The notes: a model not told the origin generated them from the sequence alone. A stretch of 64,000 nt of DNA from Phreatobacter stygius (GCF_005144885.1 NZ_CP039690.1:5159001-5223000); one strand, 5' to 3'; counted from the first letter of the stretch, positions 17,967 to 28,714 are shown. A program made the numbers and translations.

Positions 17967-19874
17967 CTAGATTTCGATCTCGGTTCCGTATTCGACCACC
18001 TGCTTGGTCGGCACCCCGAAAAACACCGCCGAGCGTTCGGCATTGCGCTGCATGAAGGCGAACACCGTTTCACGCCACACCGCCATGCCGGCGATCTCGT
18101 CATTCGGGATGATCGTCTCCCGGCCGATGTAATAGGTGATTTCGGCCAGATTGATGCCGGGCAACTTGCCCTGCTCGCGGGCCAGCTGCAGGCCACCCGC
18201 GATGGTTGGATATTGCATGAAACCGAAACGCAGGATCACCCGCGAAATGCCTTCGATCAGATCGGTCACCTCGACGCGGTCCTCATCGTCGATGCGCGGC
18301 GATTCCTCGATGACGACGGTGACCAGCAGGACGCGTTCATGCAGGACACGATTGTGCTTGATGAACTGGGTCAGCGCGAGCGGCACGCCATTGGGCGCCG
18401 AGGCGAGAAACGCGGCGATCCCCGGCAGCCGCGCCCGGCAGGTGCCGACCGCGGTCTCGACCAGCTCCTCTTCGGGCTGGCGCAGGTCGGCGCGCGCGCG
18501 TTCGACCAGTTTGACCCCGCTGCGCCAGGTCAGCATCAGCGACGCGATGATGGCGGCGAGTACCAGCGGGAACCAGCCGCCCTCCAGCAGCTTGGTCGAA
18601 TTGGCCGCGAAGAAGATGCAGTCGATGATGAAGAAGAAGCCGTTGACCGCGATCACGATGACCGGCGGATAGCCCCATTTCAGCGCCACCAGCGCCGCCA
18701 GCAGCGTGGTGATCGCCATCAGCAGCGACACCGCGATGCCATAGGCCCCGGCGAGCGCTTCGGAACTGCCGAAGCCGATGACGGCGCCAAGCGTTGCCGC
18801 CGCCAGCAGCCAATTGACCAGCGGCACATAGATCTGGCCGATCTCGTGGCTGGCGGTGTGGGCGATATGCATGCGCGGCAGGAAGCCGAGCTGGATCGCC
18901 TGCTGGGTCAGCGAGAAGACCCCCGAGATGATCGCCTGTGACGCGATCACGGCGGCCAGCGTCGCAAAGGCGATCAGCGGGTAATGCGCCCAGTTGGGGG
19001 CCAGCTGGTAGAACGGGTTGCCGATCGCGCTCGGCTCGATGAGCAGCAGCGCGGCCTGGCCGAAATAGTTCAGCACCAGCGCCGGCAGGGCGACGCAGAA
19101 CCAGGCGAGCCGGATCGGCAGGCGGCCGAAATGACCCATGTCGGCATACATGGCCTCGCCCCCGGTCACCGCCAGAAAGGCGGCGCCGAGAATGGCGAAA
19201 CTGACGTGGAAATTCTGGTGGATCAGGAAGTTGAAGGCGTAGTGCGGGCTCAGAGCCACGAGCACGCCGGGCGATCTCACAATGCCGTAAATGCCGAGCA
19301 GCGCGATCACCACGAACCAGCCGAGCATGACCGGGCCGAAGATCTGGCCGATGAAACCGGCGCCCTTCTTTTGCAGCAAGAACACCCCGATCAGGATGAC
19401 CACCGTGATCGGCACCACGGCATGGTGCAGCGCTGGTGCGTCGACCTTCAATCCCTCCATGGCGCTGAGCACCGAGATGGCCGGGGTGATCGCGCCGTCG
19501 CCGTAAAGCAGCGCCGCGCCGATCAGGCCGACGATCAAAAGCTTGGCGCGCCAGGTCCCGGGTTCGGCATGGCGGGCCGACAGCAGTGCCAGCATGGCGA
19601 CGATGCCGCCTTCGCCGCGGTTGTCGGCGCGCAGGATGAGCAGCGCGTATTTCAGCGAAATGATCAGGATCAGCGCCCAGAGGATGAGCGAGACGATGCC
19701 GAGGATCGCGTCCTGGGTCAGTTCCCCACCGCGCGCCGCGGCCTTGGCCGCTTCCTTCAGCGCGTAGAGCGGGCTCGTGCCGATGTCGCCATAGACGACG
19801 CCGAGCGCGCCGAGCGTCGCGGCGGCCGGCAGTGCACCTGATGGTTTCGATGCGCGGGCATGAATGACAGTCAT
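17967..19874 (-). CDS. kup: Low-affinity potassium transporter Kup
   Basis: 635 residues with about 12 transmembrane segments in the first two thirds and a soluble C-terminal domain. The family hallmark GVVYGDIGTSPLYA lies near residue 25-40 and RADNRGEGG follows TM2. It is a K+/H+ symporter in the inner membrane. ATG 19874 with GGTGG upstream is taken as start; a TTG seven codons earlier is possible. It stands alone, with a block of 14-bp repeats about 145-200 nt upstream. Confidence 0.93.
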   Translation of the reverse strand: MTVIHARASKPSGALPAAATLGALGVVYGDIGTSPLYALKEAAKAAARGGELTQDAILGIVSLILWALILIISLKYALLILRADNRGEGGIVAMLALLSARHAEPGTWRAKLLIVGLIGAALLYGDGAITPAISVLSAMEGLKVDAPALHHAVVPITVVILIGVFLLQKKGAGFIGQIFGPVMLGWFVVIALLGIYGIVRSPGVLVALSPHYAFNFLIHQNFHVSFAILGAAFLAVTGGEAMYADMGHFGRLPIRLAWFCVALPALVLNYFGQAALLLIEPSAIGNPFYQLAPNWAHYPLIAFATLAAVIASQAIISGVFSLTQQAIQLGFLPRMHIAHTASHEIGQIYVPLVNWLLAAATLGAVIGFGSSEALAGAYGIAVSLLMAITTLLAALVALKWGYPPVIVIAVNGFFFIIDCIFFAANSTKLLEGGWFPLVLAAIIASLMLTWRSGVKLVERARADLRQPEEELVETAVGTCRARLPGIAAFLASAPNGVPLALTQFIKHNRVLHERVLLVTVVIEESPRIDDEDRVEVTDLIEGISRVILRFGFMQYPTIAGGLQLAREQGKLPGINLAEITYYIGRETIIPNDEIAGMAVWRETVFAFMQRNAERSAVFFGVPTKQVVEYGTEIEI

Positions 19875-20017
19875 CGTCCACCCGGTCAGCCGCAAGACAT
19901 GCAGTCTGGAACCGGCCGGCGGAAATTGCTAGGGGCCGGGCGCAAGACCGGCCCTGGAGCGTTGCTCCGCCCTATCGGCCGAGGCCCGGCCCAGCGACGG
20001 CCTGGCCATCGCCATGC

Positions 20018-20073
20018 CTTGGGAAAAGCGTCTTGGGAAAAGCGCCTCGGGAACAATGCCTCGGGAACAGCAA
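20018..20073. repeat. Four tandem 14-bp units upstream of kup
   Basis: Four consecutive 14-bp units begin at 20018, 20032, 20046 and 20060. The first two share CTTGGGAAAAGCG and the last two share CTCGGGAACA. A near-inverted copy (TTTTCCCCAAG) follows at 20074-20084. It is intergenic between kup and the gene at 20147. The rest of 19875-20146 shows no gene. Confidence 0.7.
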
Positions 20074-20146
20074 TTTTCCCCAAGCGGTGGCGAAGCGGGT
20101 GCGGTCTATGGACAGGGCATCGTCTTCAACAAGCGATAGGCCTGCC

Positions 20147-20665
20147 ATGACAACCGCCTCGTCCTTCATTGACGCGCTTCACACCGAGGGTCCGGCGCCC
20201 GACCGGGCGGACAAGATGAGCCTCTATGGCTGGCTCGTCGGCCGCTGGACCATGGATGCCGTGATCCATCGGGACGACGGCACCCTGCATAAAGCGGCCG
20301 GCGAGATCCATTTCGGCTGGGTGCTCGAAGGCCGCGCCATCCAGGACGTCTGGATCTTGCCGGGCATCTTCTTCGGCACGACGCTGAGGGTCTACGATCC
20401 CGGCCTCGATGCCTGGCACATCCTGTGGAGTGACCCGCTGCGGCAGATCTACACGCGCCAGATCGGACGTGCCCGCGGCGGCGACATCGTGCAGGAGGGC
20501 ACCACCAGTGCTGGCGCGCCGATCCGTTGGAGCTTCACCAGGATCACGCCCGCTTCCTTCCACTGGCTCGGCGAAAGCTCGCCCGACGGCGGCACGACCT
20601 GGCGGCTCGAGACCGAATTCTTCGCCCGTCGGGCCGAGGCTTCGTGCGGCTGCCCGCCGCCGTGA
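20147..20665 (+). CDS. Hypothetical protein, lipocalin/DUF1579-like
   Basis: 172 residues, no signal peptide or membrane segment. Repeated beta-strand patterns such as LVGRWTMDAVIHRDDG, GEIHFGWVLEGRAIQDVW and GGTTWRLETEFFARR suggest a single-domain beta-barrel of the type found in proteins annotated DUF1579 or 'signal peptide-less lipocalin'. The function is unknown. The C-terminal tail after FFARR looks unlike the rest. Start 20147 is the first ATG that leaves a normal domain beginning. Confidence 0.65.
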   Translation: MTTASSFIDALHTEGPAPDRADKMSLYGWLVGRWTMDAVIHRDDGTLHKAAGEIHFGWVLEGRAIQDVWILPGIFFGTTLRVYDPGLDAWHILWSDPLRQIYTRQIGRARGGDIVQEGTTSAGAPIRWSFTRITPASFHWLGESSPDGGTTWRLETEFFARRAEASCGCPPP

Positions 20666-20701
20666 TCGAAGGCTTGTCGCCAACGGCCGGTGGGCGCTTC
20701 G

Positions 20702-20728
20702 ATATCCATATTTCCATAATATGGGTAT
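20702..20728. promoter_or_regulatory. Long inverted repeat in AT-rich spacer
   Basis: Arms of 11 nt with one mismatch (core CCATATT and AATATGG, perfect over 7 nt, spacer TCCAT) in an unusually AT-rich intergenic stretch, about 80 nt before the gene at 20806. It is probably an operator or promoter element for the two-gene unit that follows; no local regulator gene is obvious. Confidence 0.45.
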
Positions 20729-20805
20729 TGCATCTCTCATATATTAGATCGATTGGCTGGCCGGACCTATGATCGGCCTCGGTGGCAGTCCGGAAGCCAG
20801 GCCCG

Positions 20806-21072
20806 ATGACCGATCCGATCGATGCCCTGATCCTCGATCTTGTCGAATGGGTCGCGCGCGGCGAGCGCAGTTATGCCGAGGTGATGGAAGCCTGGCGCAC
20901 CTCGTGCCCGCGGCTGCCGGTATGGGAGGATGCGATCGATCGCGGGCTGATCACGCGGCGACAGGCCGATGGCCGCGCCCTTGTCGTGATCACGCAATCG
21001 GGTCTCGCGCTTCTGGCGCGGTCGCGGCACTCTCCCGGCCCTGGAGCATCAGGGACAGCGCGGCCAGCATGA
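20806..21072 (+). CDS. Small conserved hypothetical protein
   Basis: 88 residues with the sequence [19 protein letters not shown] and [14 protein letters not shown]. The overall helix-turn-helix-like pattern resembles small conserved proteins common in Rhizobiales. The function is unknown. Its stop overlaps the start of the dehydrogenase gene (ATGA), which supports it being translated and coupled. Confidence 0.7.
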   Translation: MTDPIDALILDLVEWVARGERSYAEVMEAWRTSCPRLPVWEDAIDRGLITRRQADGRALVVITQSGLALLARSRHSPGPGASGTARPA

Positions 21073-22052
21073 AGATCACCATTCTCGACGACTATCACGA
21101 CACACTGCGCACACTTGCCTGTTTCGATAAGCTCGCCGGCCATGAGGTCGAGATCTGGACCGATCATGTCCAGGAGACCGAGCAACTGGCCGCGCGGCTG
21201 AAGGATACCGAGGCGCTGGTGCTGATCCGCGAGCGGACCCGCATCGGGGCGGATCTCATCGCGCGGCTCGACAAGCTCCGGCTGATCAGCCAACGCAGCG
21301 TCTATCCCCATATCGATGTCGATGCCTGCACCCGGCAAGGCGTGATCATCGCGTCGAACATGCAGGCCGGCGCGCCGTCCTATGCGACCGCCGAGCTGAC
21401 CTGGGGCCTGATCCTGGCCGCCATGCGCCAGATTCCCCAGCAGATGGCTTCGCTCAGGGCCGGCCAATGGCAAAGCGGCGTCGGCAGCGGCCTGCGCGGC
21501 AAGACCCTCGGCGTTTTCGGTTATGGCCGGATCGGCGGCGTCGTTGCCGGTTACGGCAAGGCCTTCGGCATGACGGTGCTGGTCTGGGGGCGCGAGGCCT
21601 CGCTCGCCCGGGCCAGGGCCGATGGCCATGCCGTGGCATCCGACAAGGCGGCCTTCTTCGCCGAAAGCGACGTCGTGTCCCTGCATATGCGCCTTTTGGA
21701 CGCGACGCGTGGCATCGTCACGGCTGGTGACCTCGCGCTGATGCAGCCGACGGCGCTGATCGTCAATACCAGCCGCGCACCGCTGATCGCGCCCGGCGCG
21801 CTGGTCGCGGCCTTGCGTGCCGGCCGTCCGGGCATGGCCGCGGTCGACGTCTTCGAGGCGGAGCCGGTGCGCGACACCGGCAATCCCCTGCTGACCATGG
21901 CCAATGTCGTCGCAACGCCGCATATCGGCTATGTGACGCGTGAGGACTACGAGATCCAGTTCGCCGACATCTTCGACCAGATCATCGCCTATGGCGCCGG
22001 CAAGCCGATCAATGTCGTGAACCCTGACGCCCTTGGTATCCGGCGCTCCTGA
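21069..22052 (+). CDS. D-2-hydroxyacid dehydrogenase family protein
   Basis: 327 residues. NAD-binding motif GYGRIGG in the middle, the substrate-binding Arg in NTSRAPLI, catalytic Glu in FEAEPV and His in TPHIGYVT are all in place. The family reversibly reduces 2-oxo acids to D-2-hydroxy acids (D-3-phosphoglycerate dehydrogenase-like). Physiological substrate unknown. Translation is coupled to the 88-residue gene upstream. Confidence 0.87.
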   Translation: MKITILDDYHDTLRTLACFDKLAGHEVEIWTDHVQETEQLAARLKDTEALVLIRERTRIGADLIARLDKLRLISQRSVYPHIDVDACTRQGVIIASNMQAGAPSYATAELTWGLILAAMRQIPQQMASLRAGQWQSGVGSGLRGKTLGVFGYGRIGGVVAGYGKAFGMTVLVWGREASLARARADGHAVASDKAAFFAESDVVSLHMRLLDATRGIVTAGDLALMQPTALIVNTSRAPLIAPGALVAALRAGRPGMAAVDVFEAEPVRDTGNPLLTMANVVATPHIGYVTREDYEIQFADIFDQIIAYGAGKPINVVNPDALGIRRS

Positions 22053-22088
22053 GCCGGCATCAGCGCCAGCCCCCGGAGATGCGCTCGG

Positions 22089-23111
<1,023 letters not shown>

Positions 23112-23190
23112 GCCGGTTTCTCCTGTGCTCGGCCGTCTCGCCGGCAGCGCCGCCGCTACGTCGCGCCCGCGTGGCTGTTCGGCTCTCGTC

Positions 23191-23233
23191 GATGATCGAA
23201 AGGCGATCATCGGGGATGGTCGAAAAGACCATC
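23191..23233. promoter_or_regulatory. Two adjacent perfect dyads upstream of AKR and autotransporter genes
   Basis: Dyad 1: GATGATCG (23191-23198) and CGATCATC (23204-23211), spacer AAAGG. Dyad 2: GATGGTC (23215-23221) and GACCATC (23227-23233), spacer GAAAA. All four half-sites share GATGRTC and the centres are 23 bp apart, about two helical turns. They lie in the 379-nt spacer 23112-23490, about 80 nt from the reductase start and 260 nt from the autotransporter start. Nothing else was recognised in this spacer. Confidence 0.55.
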
Positions 23234-23490
23234 ACGCCGGGGCCTGGTTCGCAACGACCGCGGACGAGGCAGCAGCCTTGCCGATACCGCATCCGGCGCT
23301 TGCGCCAGCGGCACCATGCGGGGCTGTGTGTCGCTAAGGGCACATGTCGGCGAAATGCGTCTGCGGCAGGCGCGCGCGACAAACTCATGCGCTGAGTGAG
23401 AAGACGGCACCATGCGACGCCGCGACAAACGCCCCACGATCCGAGTCCCGCCGCCAATGGCCGGCGACCGGATCCCGCGCGGGGCAGGGC

Positions 23491-26400
23491 ATGAATTTCG
23501 AGGTCGGACGGCGCAAGGCCGTCCTTGCAGTCTCACAGATCCGTGGCGCGTCGGCCTTGCGTGCGGCCCTGCTGGCATCGTCCATGCTGATCGGGCTCGC
23601 CACGCCGGCCTTCGCCATCGACATTGCCGTTTCCGACGCGGCAGGCCTGTCCTCGGCCATTGCGAATGCCAATCCGGGCGATCGCATCGTCCTTCAAAAC
23701 AACATCGCGCTGGGCTCCACCCTGTTGCCGCCGGTGTCCAGCAACATCACCATTGACGGTGGTGGCCACACCATCGATGCGCAGGGCAACAACCGCATCT
23801 TCTTCCTCGACAGCAGCGCGACCATCCAGAACGTCACGCTGAAGGGCGGTGCGGCGACCGGTGGCGCGGGTGGCTCGGGCATCGGTGCCGGCGGCGGTGG
23901 TTTGGGCGCGGGCGGCGCGATCTTCGTCAATAGCGGCACGGCCACCGTCAGCAATGTCAGCTTCAGCGACAATACGGTGACCGGCGGCAGCGGTGGCAAC
24001 CGTGTCTTCGGCGGGACGCCCGGTGGCGGCGGTGGCGGTGGCCTGGGCGGCAGCGGCGGCAGCGCGGGACAGAATGCCGGCGGCGGCGGTGGCGGTTACA
24101 GCGGCGGTGGCGGCGGCAGCGGCGGCGTGAGCGGTGGGTTCACCATCACTGGCGGCGCCGGCGGCACAGGGCCCGGCGGCAGTGGCGGCAACGGCGGCAC
24201 CGGCACCAGCGGAACTGCCGGTACGAATGGCGGCGCTGGCGGCGCAGGGGCCGTCGCCCATGGCGCCTACAACACGGGTGGTGGCGGCGGTGGTGGCGGC
24301 ACCGGCGGTGGCGCCGGGGGCTCCGGCTCGTCGAACGCTACGGATGGCGGCGGCGGCGGTGGCGGCGGTGGTCTTGCCGCGGGCTCAGGCGGGGTGGGCG
24401 GGACCAACGGCGCCGGCACGGATGGTGGAAGAGGTGGCGGTGGCGGCGGCGGCGGCGCGGACAGCAGTGGCGGCAGCGGCGGCGACTTCGGCGGCGGTGG
24501 CGGCGGTACCATGAGCGGAACCGCCGGTGTCGGTGGGTTCGGCGCCGGCGGCGGCGGCGGTGGTTATAACACCACGGGTGGCGCTGGCGGCTTCGGTGGT
24601 GGCGGCGGCGGCGGCGGCAATGTTGGAGACGGCGGCAGCGGCGGCACGGGCGGCGGAAACGGGGCCGGCTTCGATGGCGGCTCTCGCGGCGGCGGCGGCG
24701 GCGGCGCCGGCTTCGGCGGCGCGATCTTCGTGCGCGATGGTGCCTCTCTGAACATCACCGGCTCCGGTACGTTCAGCGGCGGCAGCGCCGCCGGCGGCGC
24801 CGGGGGCAGTGTCGGGGGCGGCAATGGTGCGGCGGCGGGCTCCGACCTGTTCCTGGCGAACGGAACCACCACGTTCAATCCGACGGGCACGCTGACCTTC
24901 AACGGAACGATCGGCGACGCCAGCGCGTCGAGCGTGCCGACCGGCCAGGGCTTCGTCGCCGGCAGCGGCCCCGGCGCCGCCATCGCCGTCACCGGCGGCA
25001 CGGTGGTGCTGAACGGCGCCAATACCTATGCCGGCGGTACGACACTCTCAGGCGGCGTCACGGTTGCGGGCCATGCAGCGGCCTTCAGCACCGGCATGAT
25101 GACGTTTTCCGGCGGCACCCTCAGGGCCGGCGCCGCCGACCTGACGATCGGTAATCAGATCACGCTCGCCACGGGCGGCGGCACCGTCGATACCGACGGG
25201 CGGACGCTGACGCTCTCCGGCGTCATCACCGGGGGCGCCGACCTGACCAAATCCGGCGCCGGTACGCTCATCGTCCATTGGCTCTCCAATACCGGCACGA
25301 CGACGGTCTCGGCCGGCACCTTGCAGGGCGGAGCAGCCTATGCCTTCGGCATGCAGAGCGCCTATGTGGTCGCGTCGGGTGCGACCCTCGACCTCGGCGG
25401 TTTCGACCAGGCCATCGGCTCGCTTGCCGGCGCCGGCACCGTCACCAATGGCGCCACCTTGCGGCTGGTCGGCACGTCCAATGCCAGCACGACCTTTTCC
25501 GGGGTGATCCGCGACGGCGCGGGCACGCTCGGGCTCGAACTGGATATTGCTGGAACCCTGACGCTGACCGGCGCCAGCACCTATACCGGCGGCACGCGGA
25601 TCTGCGACTGCTCGACGCTGCAGATCGGCAATGGCGGCATGACCGGATCGATCGTCGGCGACGTCGTCAATTATGGCGCTCTCGTCTTCAACCGATCCAA
25701 CACCTACCAGTTCGATGGCGTCATCTCGGGCGACGGCGCGATCCGCCAGATCGGCGGTGGCCGCACGATTCTCACTGGCAATTCCAGCGGTTTTGGCGGC
25801 TTGACGACGATCGAGGCCGGCACGCTTTCGGTCAACGGCATGCTCGGTGGCACCCTCGCGGTGCTCTCGGGTGGCACGCTCGGCGGCACCGGCACGGTTG
25901 GCAACACGGTCGTCGCCGCAGGTGGTGTGCTGGCGCCCGGCAATTCGATCGGCACGCTGACGGTCGCGGGCAATCTGGCCTTCGCGGCCGGATCGAGCTA
26001 CCGGGTCGAGGTATCGCCCACCACCGCCGACCGCACCACTGTCACCGGCACGGCATCGCTTGCCGGCACGGTGACGGCAAGCTTCCAACTCGGCGCGCCG
26101 ATCAGCAGGCAATATGCCATTCTCCATGCCGCAGGCGGTGTCAGCGGGACATTCGATCCGGGCGTCGTCACCAACCTGCCGGCAAGCCTCAAGTCGAGCC
26201 TGAGCTATGATGGCACCCATGCCTATCTCAACTTCGACATCGCCTATTCCGGTCTCCCGAGAAACCAGCAGAGCGTCGCCGACGCTATTGCCGCGTCGTT
26301 CCGCGGTACCGGCAGTCTTCCCATGATCTTCGCGGCGATGACGCCGGGCGGCCTGACGACGGTCTCCGGCGAGGTCGCGGCCGGCACTCAGCAGGCGGCA

Positions 26401-27384
26401 TTCAACGGCGCCAGCCTGTTCCTGAACCTCATGCTCGACCCGATGGCCGGCGCCCGCGGCGCGACCGCGTCCGCACCCGGTTCGTCGCTGATCGAGATGG
26501 CTGATCTGTCGGCCGGACCGACGCCGGCCGCCCGCGTCGAAGCCGGCTGGAGCGTCTGGACCAAGGCCTCCGGCCAGGCCGGACGCTCGGCCTCGGATGC
26601 CGGGCTCAGCGCGGCCGGGACCACATCCTCGATGTTCGGCGTCGCCGCCGGCGCCGACAAGCGGATCGCGGCCGACACCCTCGTCGGTTTCGCGCTATCA
26701 GGTGGCGGAAGTTCCTTCGGCGGGCGCGGCAGCGCCAGCGGCGACTTCTTCCAGGCTGGCCTCTACGGCTCGACGCGGCTCGGCGAGGGCTATCTCTCGG
26801 CGGCGCTTGCTTATGGCTGGAACCGTTTCGACGTGTCGCGTCAGGTGAGTGTCGGCGGGCTCAGCGAGACCTACACGTCGTCGCCGGTCGGCCATACCTT
26901 GGGCGGCCGGATCGAGGCCGGCCGGCGCTTCGGCACGCGGGCGCTCGCCTGGACGCCCTATGCGGCGGTCGAAGCGATCGGCTATTCGGCTTCGGCCTAT
27001 TCCGAGGGCTTCGCCGCGCCGGCCACCGGCATTTTCGCGCTGACCTATGGCGCCAGGACGAGTGGCACCTTGCGCACCGAACTGGGGCTTCGCCTCGACA
27101 GCCTGACGCCCTTGGCGCCGGGCGCCGATCTCCTCACCTTCGGCAGGCTCGCCTATGGCTATCAGGCGGGAACCCAGCGCTCGATCGACGCGGCGTTTCA
27201 GACGCTTGCCGGTTCCGGTTTCGCGGTGTTCGGCGCGCGCGCTTCGACCCATACCATGCTCGCCTCGTTCGGCGCCGAGGCCAGGCTTGCCGGCGGCATG
27301 CGGGCAACCGCGTCGCTCGATGGCGAACTTGGCGATCGCCATCGCTCGATCCGGGCCAATCTGGGGTTGCGGCACAGCTGGTAG
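23491..27384 (+). CDS. Large autotransporter with glycine-rich passenger
   Basis: 1297 residues, complete. An extended signal peptide ends near residue 43 (TPAFA). A right-handed beta-helix with polymorphic-membrane-protein character follows (ITIDGGGHTIDAQG, ATIQNVTLKGG). From about 170 to 410 the chain is dominated by glycine with Ser, Ala, Thr and Asn, inserted in the helix: GGAIFVNSG before and FGGAIFVRDG after it are matching coils. PATR repeats fill about 480-900. A C-terminal autotransporter beta-barrel of about 270 residues ends in RHSW, with an aromatic last residue. Type V secretion; the passenger is probably an adhesin or surface structural protein (inference). ATG 23491 has GGGGCAGGGC just before it. 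Confidence 0.9.
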   Translation: MNFEVGRRKAVLAVSQIRGASALRAALLASSMLIGLATPAFAIDIAVSDAAGLSSAIANANPGDRIVLQNNIALGSTLLPPVSSNITIDGGGHTIDAQGNNRIFFLDSSATIQNVTLKGGAATGGAGGSGIGAGGGGLGAGGAIFVNSGTATVSNVSFSDNTVTGGSGGNRVFGGTPGGGGGGGLGGSGGSAGQNAGGGGGGYSGGGGGSGGVSGGFTITGGAGGTGPGGSGGNGGTGTSGTAGTNGGAGGAGAVAHGAYNTGGGGGGGGTGGGAGGSGSSNATDGGGGGGGGGLAAGSGGVGGTNGAGTDGGRGGGGGGGGADSSGGSGGDFGGGGGGTMSGTAGVGGFGAGGGGGGYNTTGGAGGFGGGGGGGGNVGDGGSGGTGGGNGAGFDGGSRGGGGGGAGFGGAIFVRDGASLNITGSGTFSGGSAAGGAGGSVGGGNGAAAGSDLFLANGTTTFNPTGTLTFNGTIGDASASSVPTGQGFVAGSGPGAAIAVTGGTVVLNGANTYAGGTTLSGGVTVAGHAAAFSTGMMTFSGGTLRAGAADLTIGNQITLATGGGTVDTDGRTLTLSGVITGGADLTKSGAGTLIVHWLSNTGTTTVSAGTLQGGAAYAFGMQSAYVVASGATLDLGGFDQAIGSLAGAGTVTNGATLRLVGTSNASTTFSGVIRDGAGTLGLELDIAGTLTLTGASTYTGGTRICDCSTLQIGNGGMTGSIVGDVVNYGALVFNRSNTYQFDGVISGDGAIRQIGGGRTILTGNSSGFGGLTTIEAGTLSVNGMLGGTLAVLSGGTLGGTGTVGNTVVAAGGVLAPGNSIGTLTVAGNLAFAAGSSYRVEVSPTTADRTTVTGTASLAGTVTASFQLGAPISRQYAILHAAGGVSGTFDPGVVTNLPASLKSSLSYDGTHAYLNFDIAYSGLPRNQQSVADAIAASFRGTGSLPMIFAAMTPGGLTTVSGEVAAGTQQAAFNGASLFLNLMLDPMAGARGATASAPGSSLIEMADLSAGPTPAARVEAGWSVWTKASGQAGRSASDAGLSAAGTTSSMFGVAAGADKRIAADTLVGFALSGGGSSFGGRGSASGDFFQAGLYGSTRLGEGYLSAALAYGWNRFDVSRQVSVGGLSETYTSSPVGHTLGGRIEAGRRFGTRALAWTPYAAVEAIGYSASAYSEGFAAPATGIFALTYGARTSGTLRTELGLRLDSLTPLAPGADLLTFGRLAYGYQAGTQRSIDAAFQTLAGSGFAVFGARASTHTMLASFGAEARLAGGMRATASLDGELGDRHRSIRANLGLRHSW

Positions 27385-27392
27385 GGGGCGGG

Positions 27393-27412
27393 CGCCAGTC
27401 TGGTCGCTGGCG
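27393..27412 (+). terminator. Hairpin after the large autotransporter
   Basis: Arms CGCCAG and CTGGCG with an 8-nt loop, 9 nt after the stop codon. It is modest in strength and is called mainly from position. Confidence 0.35.
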
Positions 27413-27733
27413 ACACCGCCGGGAAGACCGGCATCACCGCGGGCCAGCGAAACCGGGATTTCCGGCCGGAGTTCGCTTGCCTTTTCCAGCCGGTTCGACC
27501 TCGCGCATGCCGCGCATGGCGTGATCCGTGCGAGATACCGGCCGCTGGCCGGGAGGGATCATGCGGGACACGCGCTGCGCTCGACGTCGCTGTCCGGCCA
27601 CGCCGGCGACGGTGCTTCGGCTTGCTTGCTGCCTCGCAGCGGGACAGCTATGTTTACAACCGGAACAATACCTTGATCGCCTGGCGGCCGGCTGCTCCCG
27701 AGCGCGGTCCAGCGGTCGCGGAACCGCCGCCTG
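27413..27733. other. Intergenic stretch without recognised gene
   Basis: About 320 nt between the autotransporter and the AraC gene. The short open frames here lack ribosome sites and codon periodicity of their own. It presumably contains the AraC promoter in the AT-richer part around 27640-27680. Confidence 0.5.
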
Positions 27734-28714
27734 ATGCTTTCCTGGTCCACCGACGAGCTCCGACCGCACGAGCGCTTCGATCATTGGCGCGAGGTGCGCG
27801 GCAAACATTTGGCCGGCGTAACCATGGATATCGACCGCGACAAGCGGGGCGATTTCCGCGGCCGGTTTTCCTCCATGCCGCTCGGCAGTGCGCTGCTCTC
27901 CGAAATTCAGGCCACCGCCTATGACGTCAGCCGCAACCGGGAGGATATAAACCGGCTCTCCAGCGACAGCCTGCGCATCTCCCACCTGATCGAAGGTCCG
28001 GGCTGGTGCGACACGCCGCGCGGGCGTGTCTATATGGACGCAGGGGCGATATCGACCAGCTATTCCGACTTGCCCTTCGCCTTGGCCCAACGTCCCGGCT
28101 CGATGCATGTCCGGCTGTTGCGGATCCCAATCGACGGTCATGAAGCGCTCGCCCGGTCGGCCCGCGATTTTCACACCGAAACGCTGGCGCCCGACAGCCG
28201 CTATTCCAAGCTGATCCGGGCGTCGTTCCTCAGCCTGGCCGACGCCGGCGCCCAGCTCGCCGCTGCCGAGGCCGACAGCGCCATCGGCCATCTGGCCCAG
28301 CTCGTGCTGCTGTCGCGGGGCGCCATTGGCCGCAGCACGCCGGAAAGCCGGGAGGCGGTGCGTGCCGCCCATCTCACGGCCGCGCGGCGGATCATCGCCG
28401 GCAATCTGTATCGCCAGGATCTTGGGGTCGAAACCCTGGCCAAGGCACTGGTCATCTCGGTCCGGCAGGTGCACATGCTGTTCGAGCCGACCGGCATGTC
28501 CTGCCATCGTACGATCACGGCGATGCGGCTCGACGAGGTCCGCCGGCTGCTGGCGCAGACGCCGGAGCGTCCGGTCATCGACATCGCCTTTGCTTGCGGT
28601 TTCGACAGCCTCGCCACGTTCTACCGGGCTTTCCGCAGGGCCGAAGGCGCAACGCCTGGCGACTACCGGCATGCCGTGCTGTACGACAGCCCCGGGGTCA
28701 TGATGCGCCGATAA
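27734..28714 (+). CDS. AraC-family transcriptional regulator
   Basis: 326 residues. The N-terminal half is a cupin-like effector domain of the AraC_binding_2 type. The C-terminal 100 residues carry two helix-turn-helices: LGVETLAKALVISVRQVHMLFE, then VIDIAFACGFDSLATFYRAFRRAEGATPGDYR, the AraC signature. It is convergent with the ABC ATPase gene at 28731 and could regulate the importer, although the DeoR gene is the other candidate. Confidence 0.87.
   Translation: MLSWSTDELRPHERFDHWREVRGKHLAGVTMDIDRDKRGDFRGRFSSMPLGSALLSEIQATAYDVSRNREDINRLSSDSLRISHLIEGPGWCDTPRGRVYMDAGAISTSYSDLPFALAQRPGSMHVRLLRIPIDGHEALARSARDFHTETLAPDSRYSKLIRASFLSLADAGAQLAAAEADSAIGHLAQLVLLSRGAIGRSTPESREAVRAAHLTAARRIIAGNLYRQDLGVETLAKALVISVRQVHMLFEPTGMSCHRTITAMRLDEVRRLLAQTPERPVIDIAFACGFDSLATFYRAFRRAEGATPGDYRHAVLYDSPGVMMRR

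Noticed and set aside
23999-24720. Repetitive GGC/GGT-rich tract as a CRISPR array or microsatellite
   Set aside because: There are no constant repeats with unique spacers; the frame is open and flanked by matching beta-helix coils, so it is coding sequence for a Gly-rich insert.
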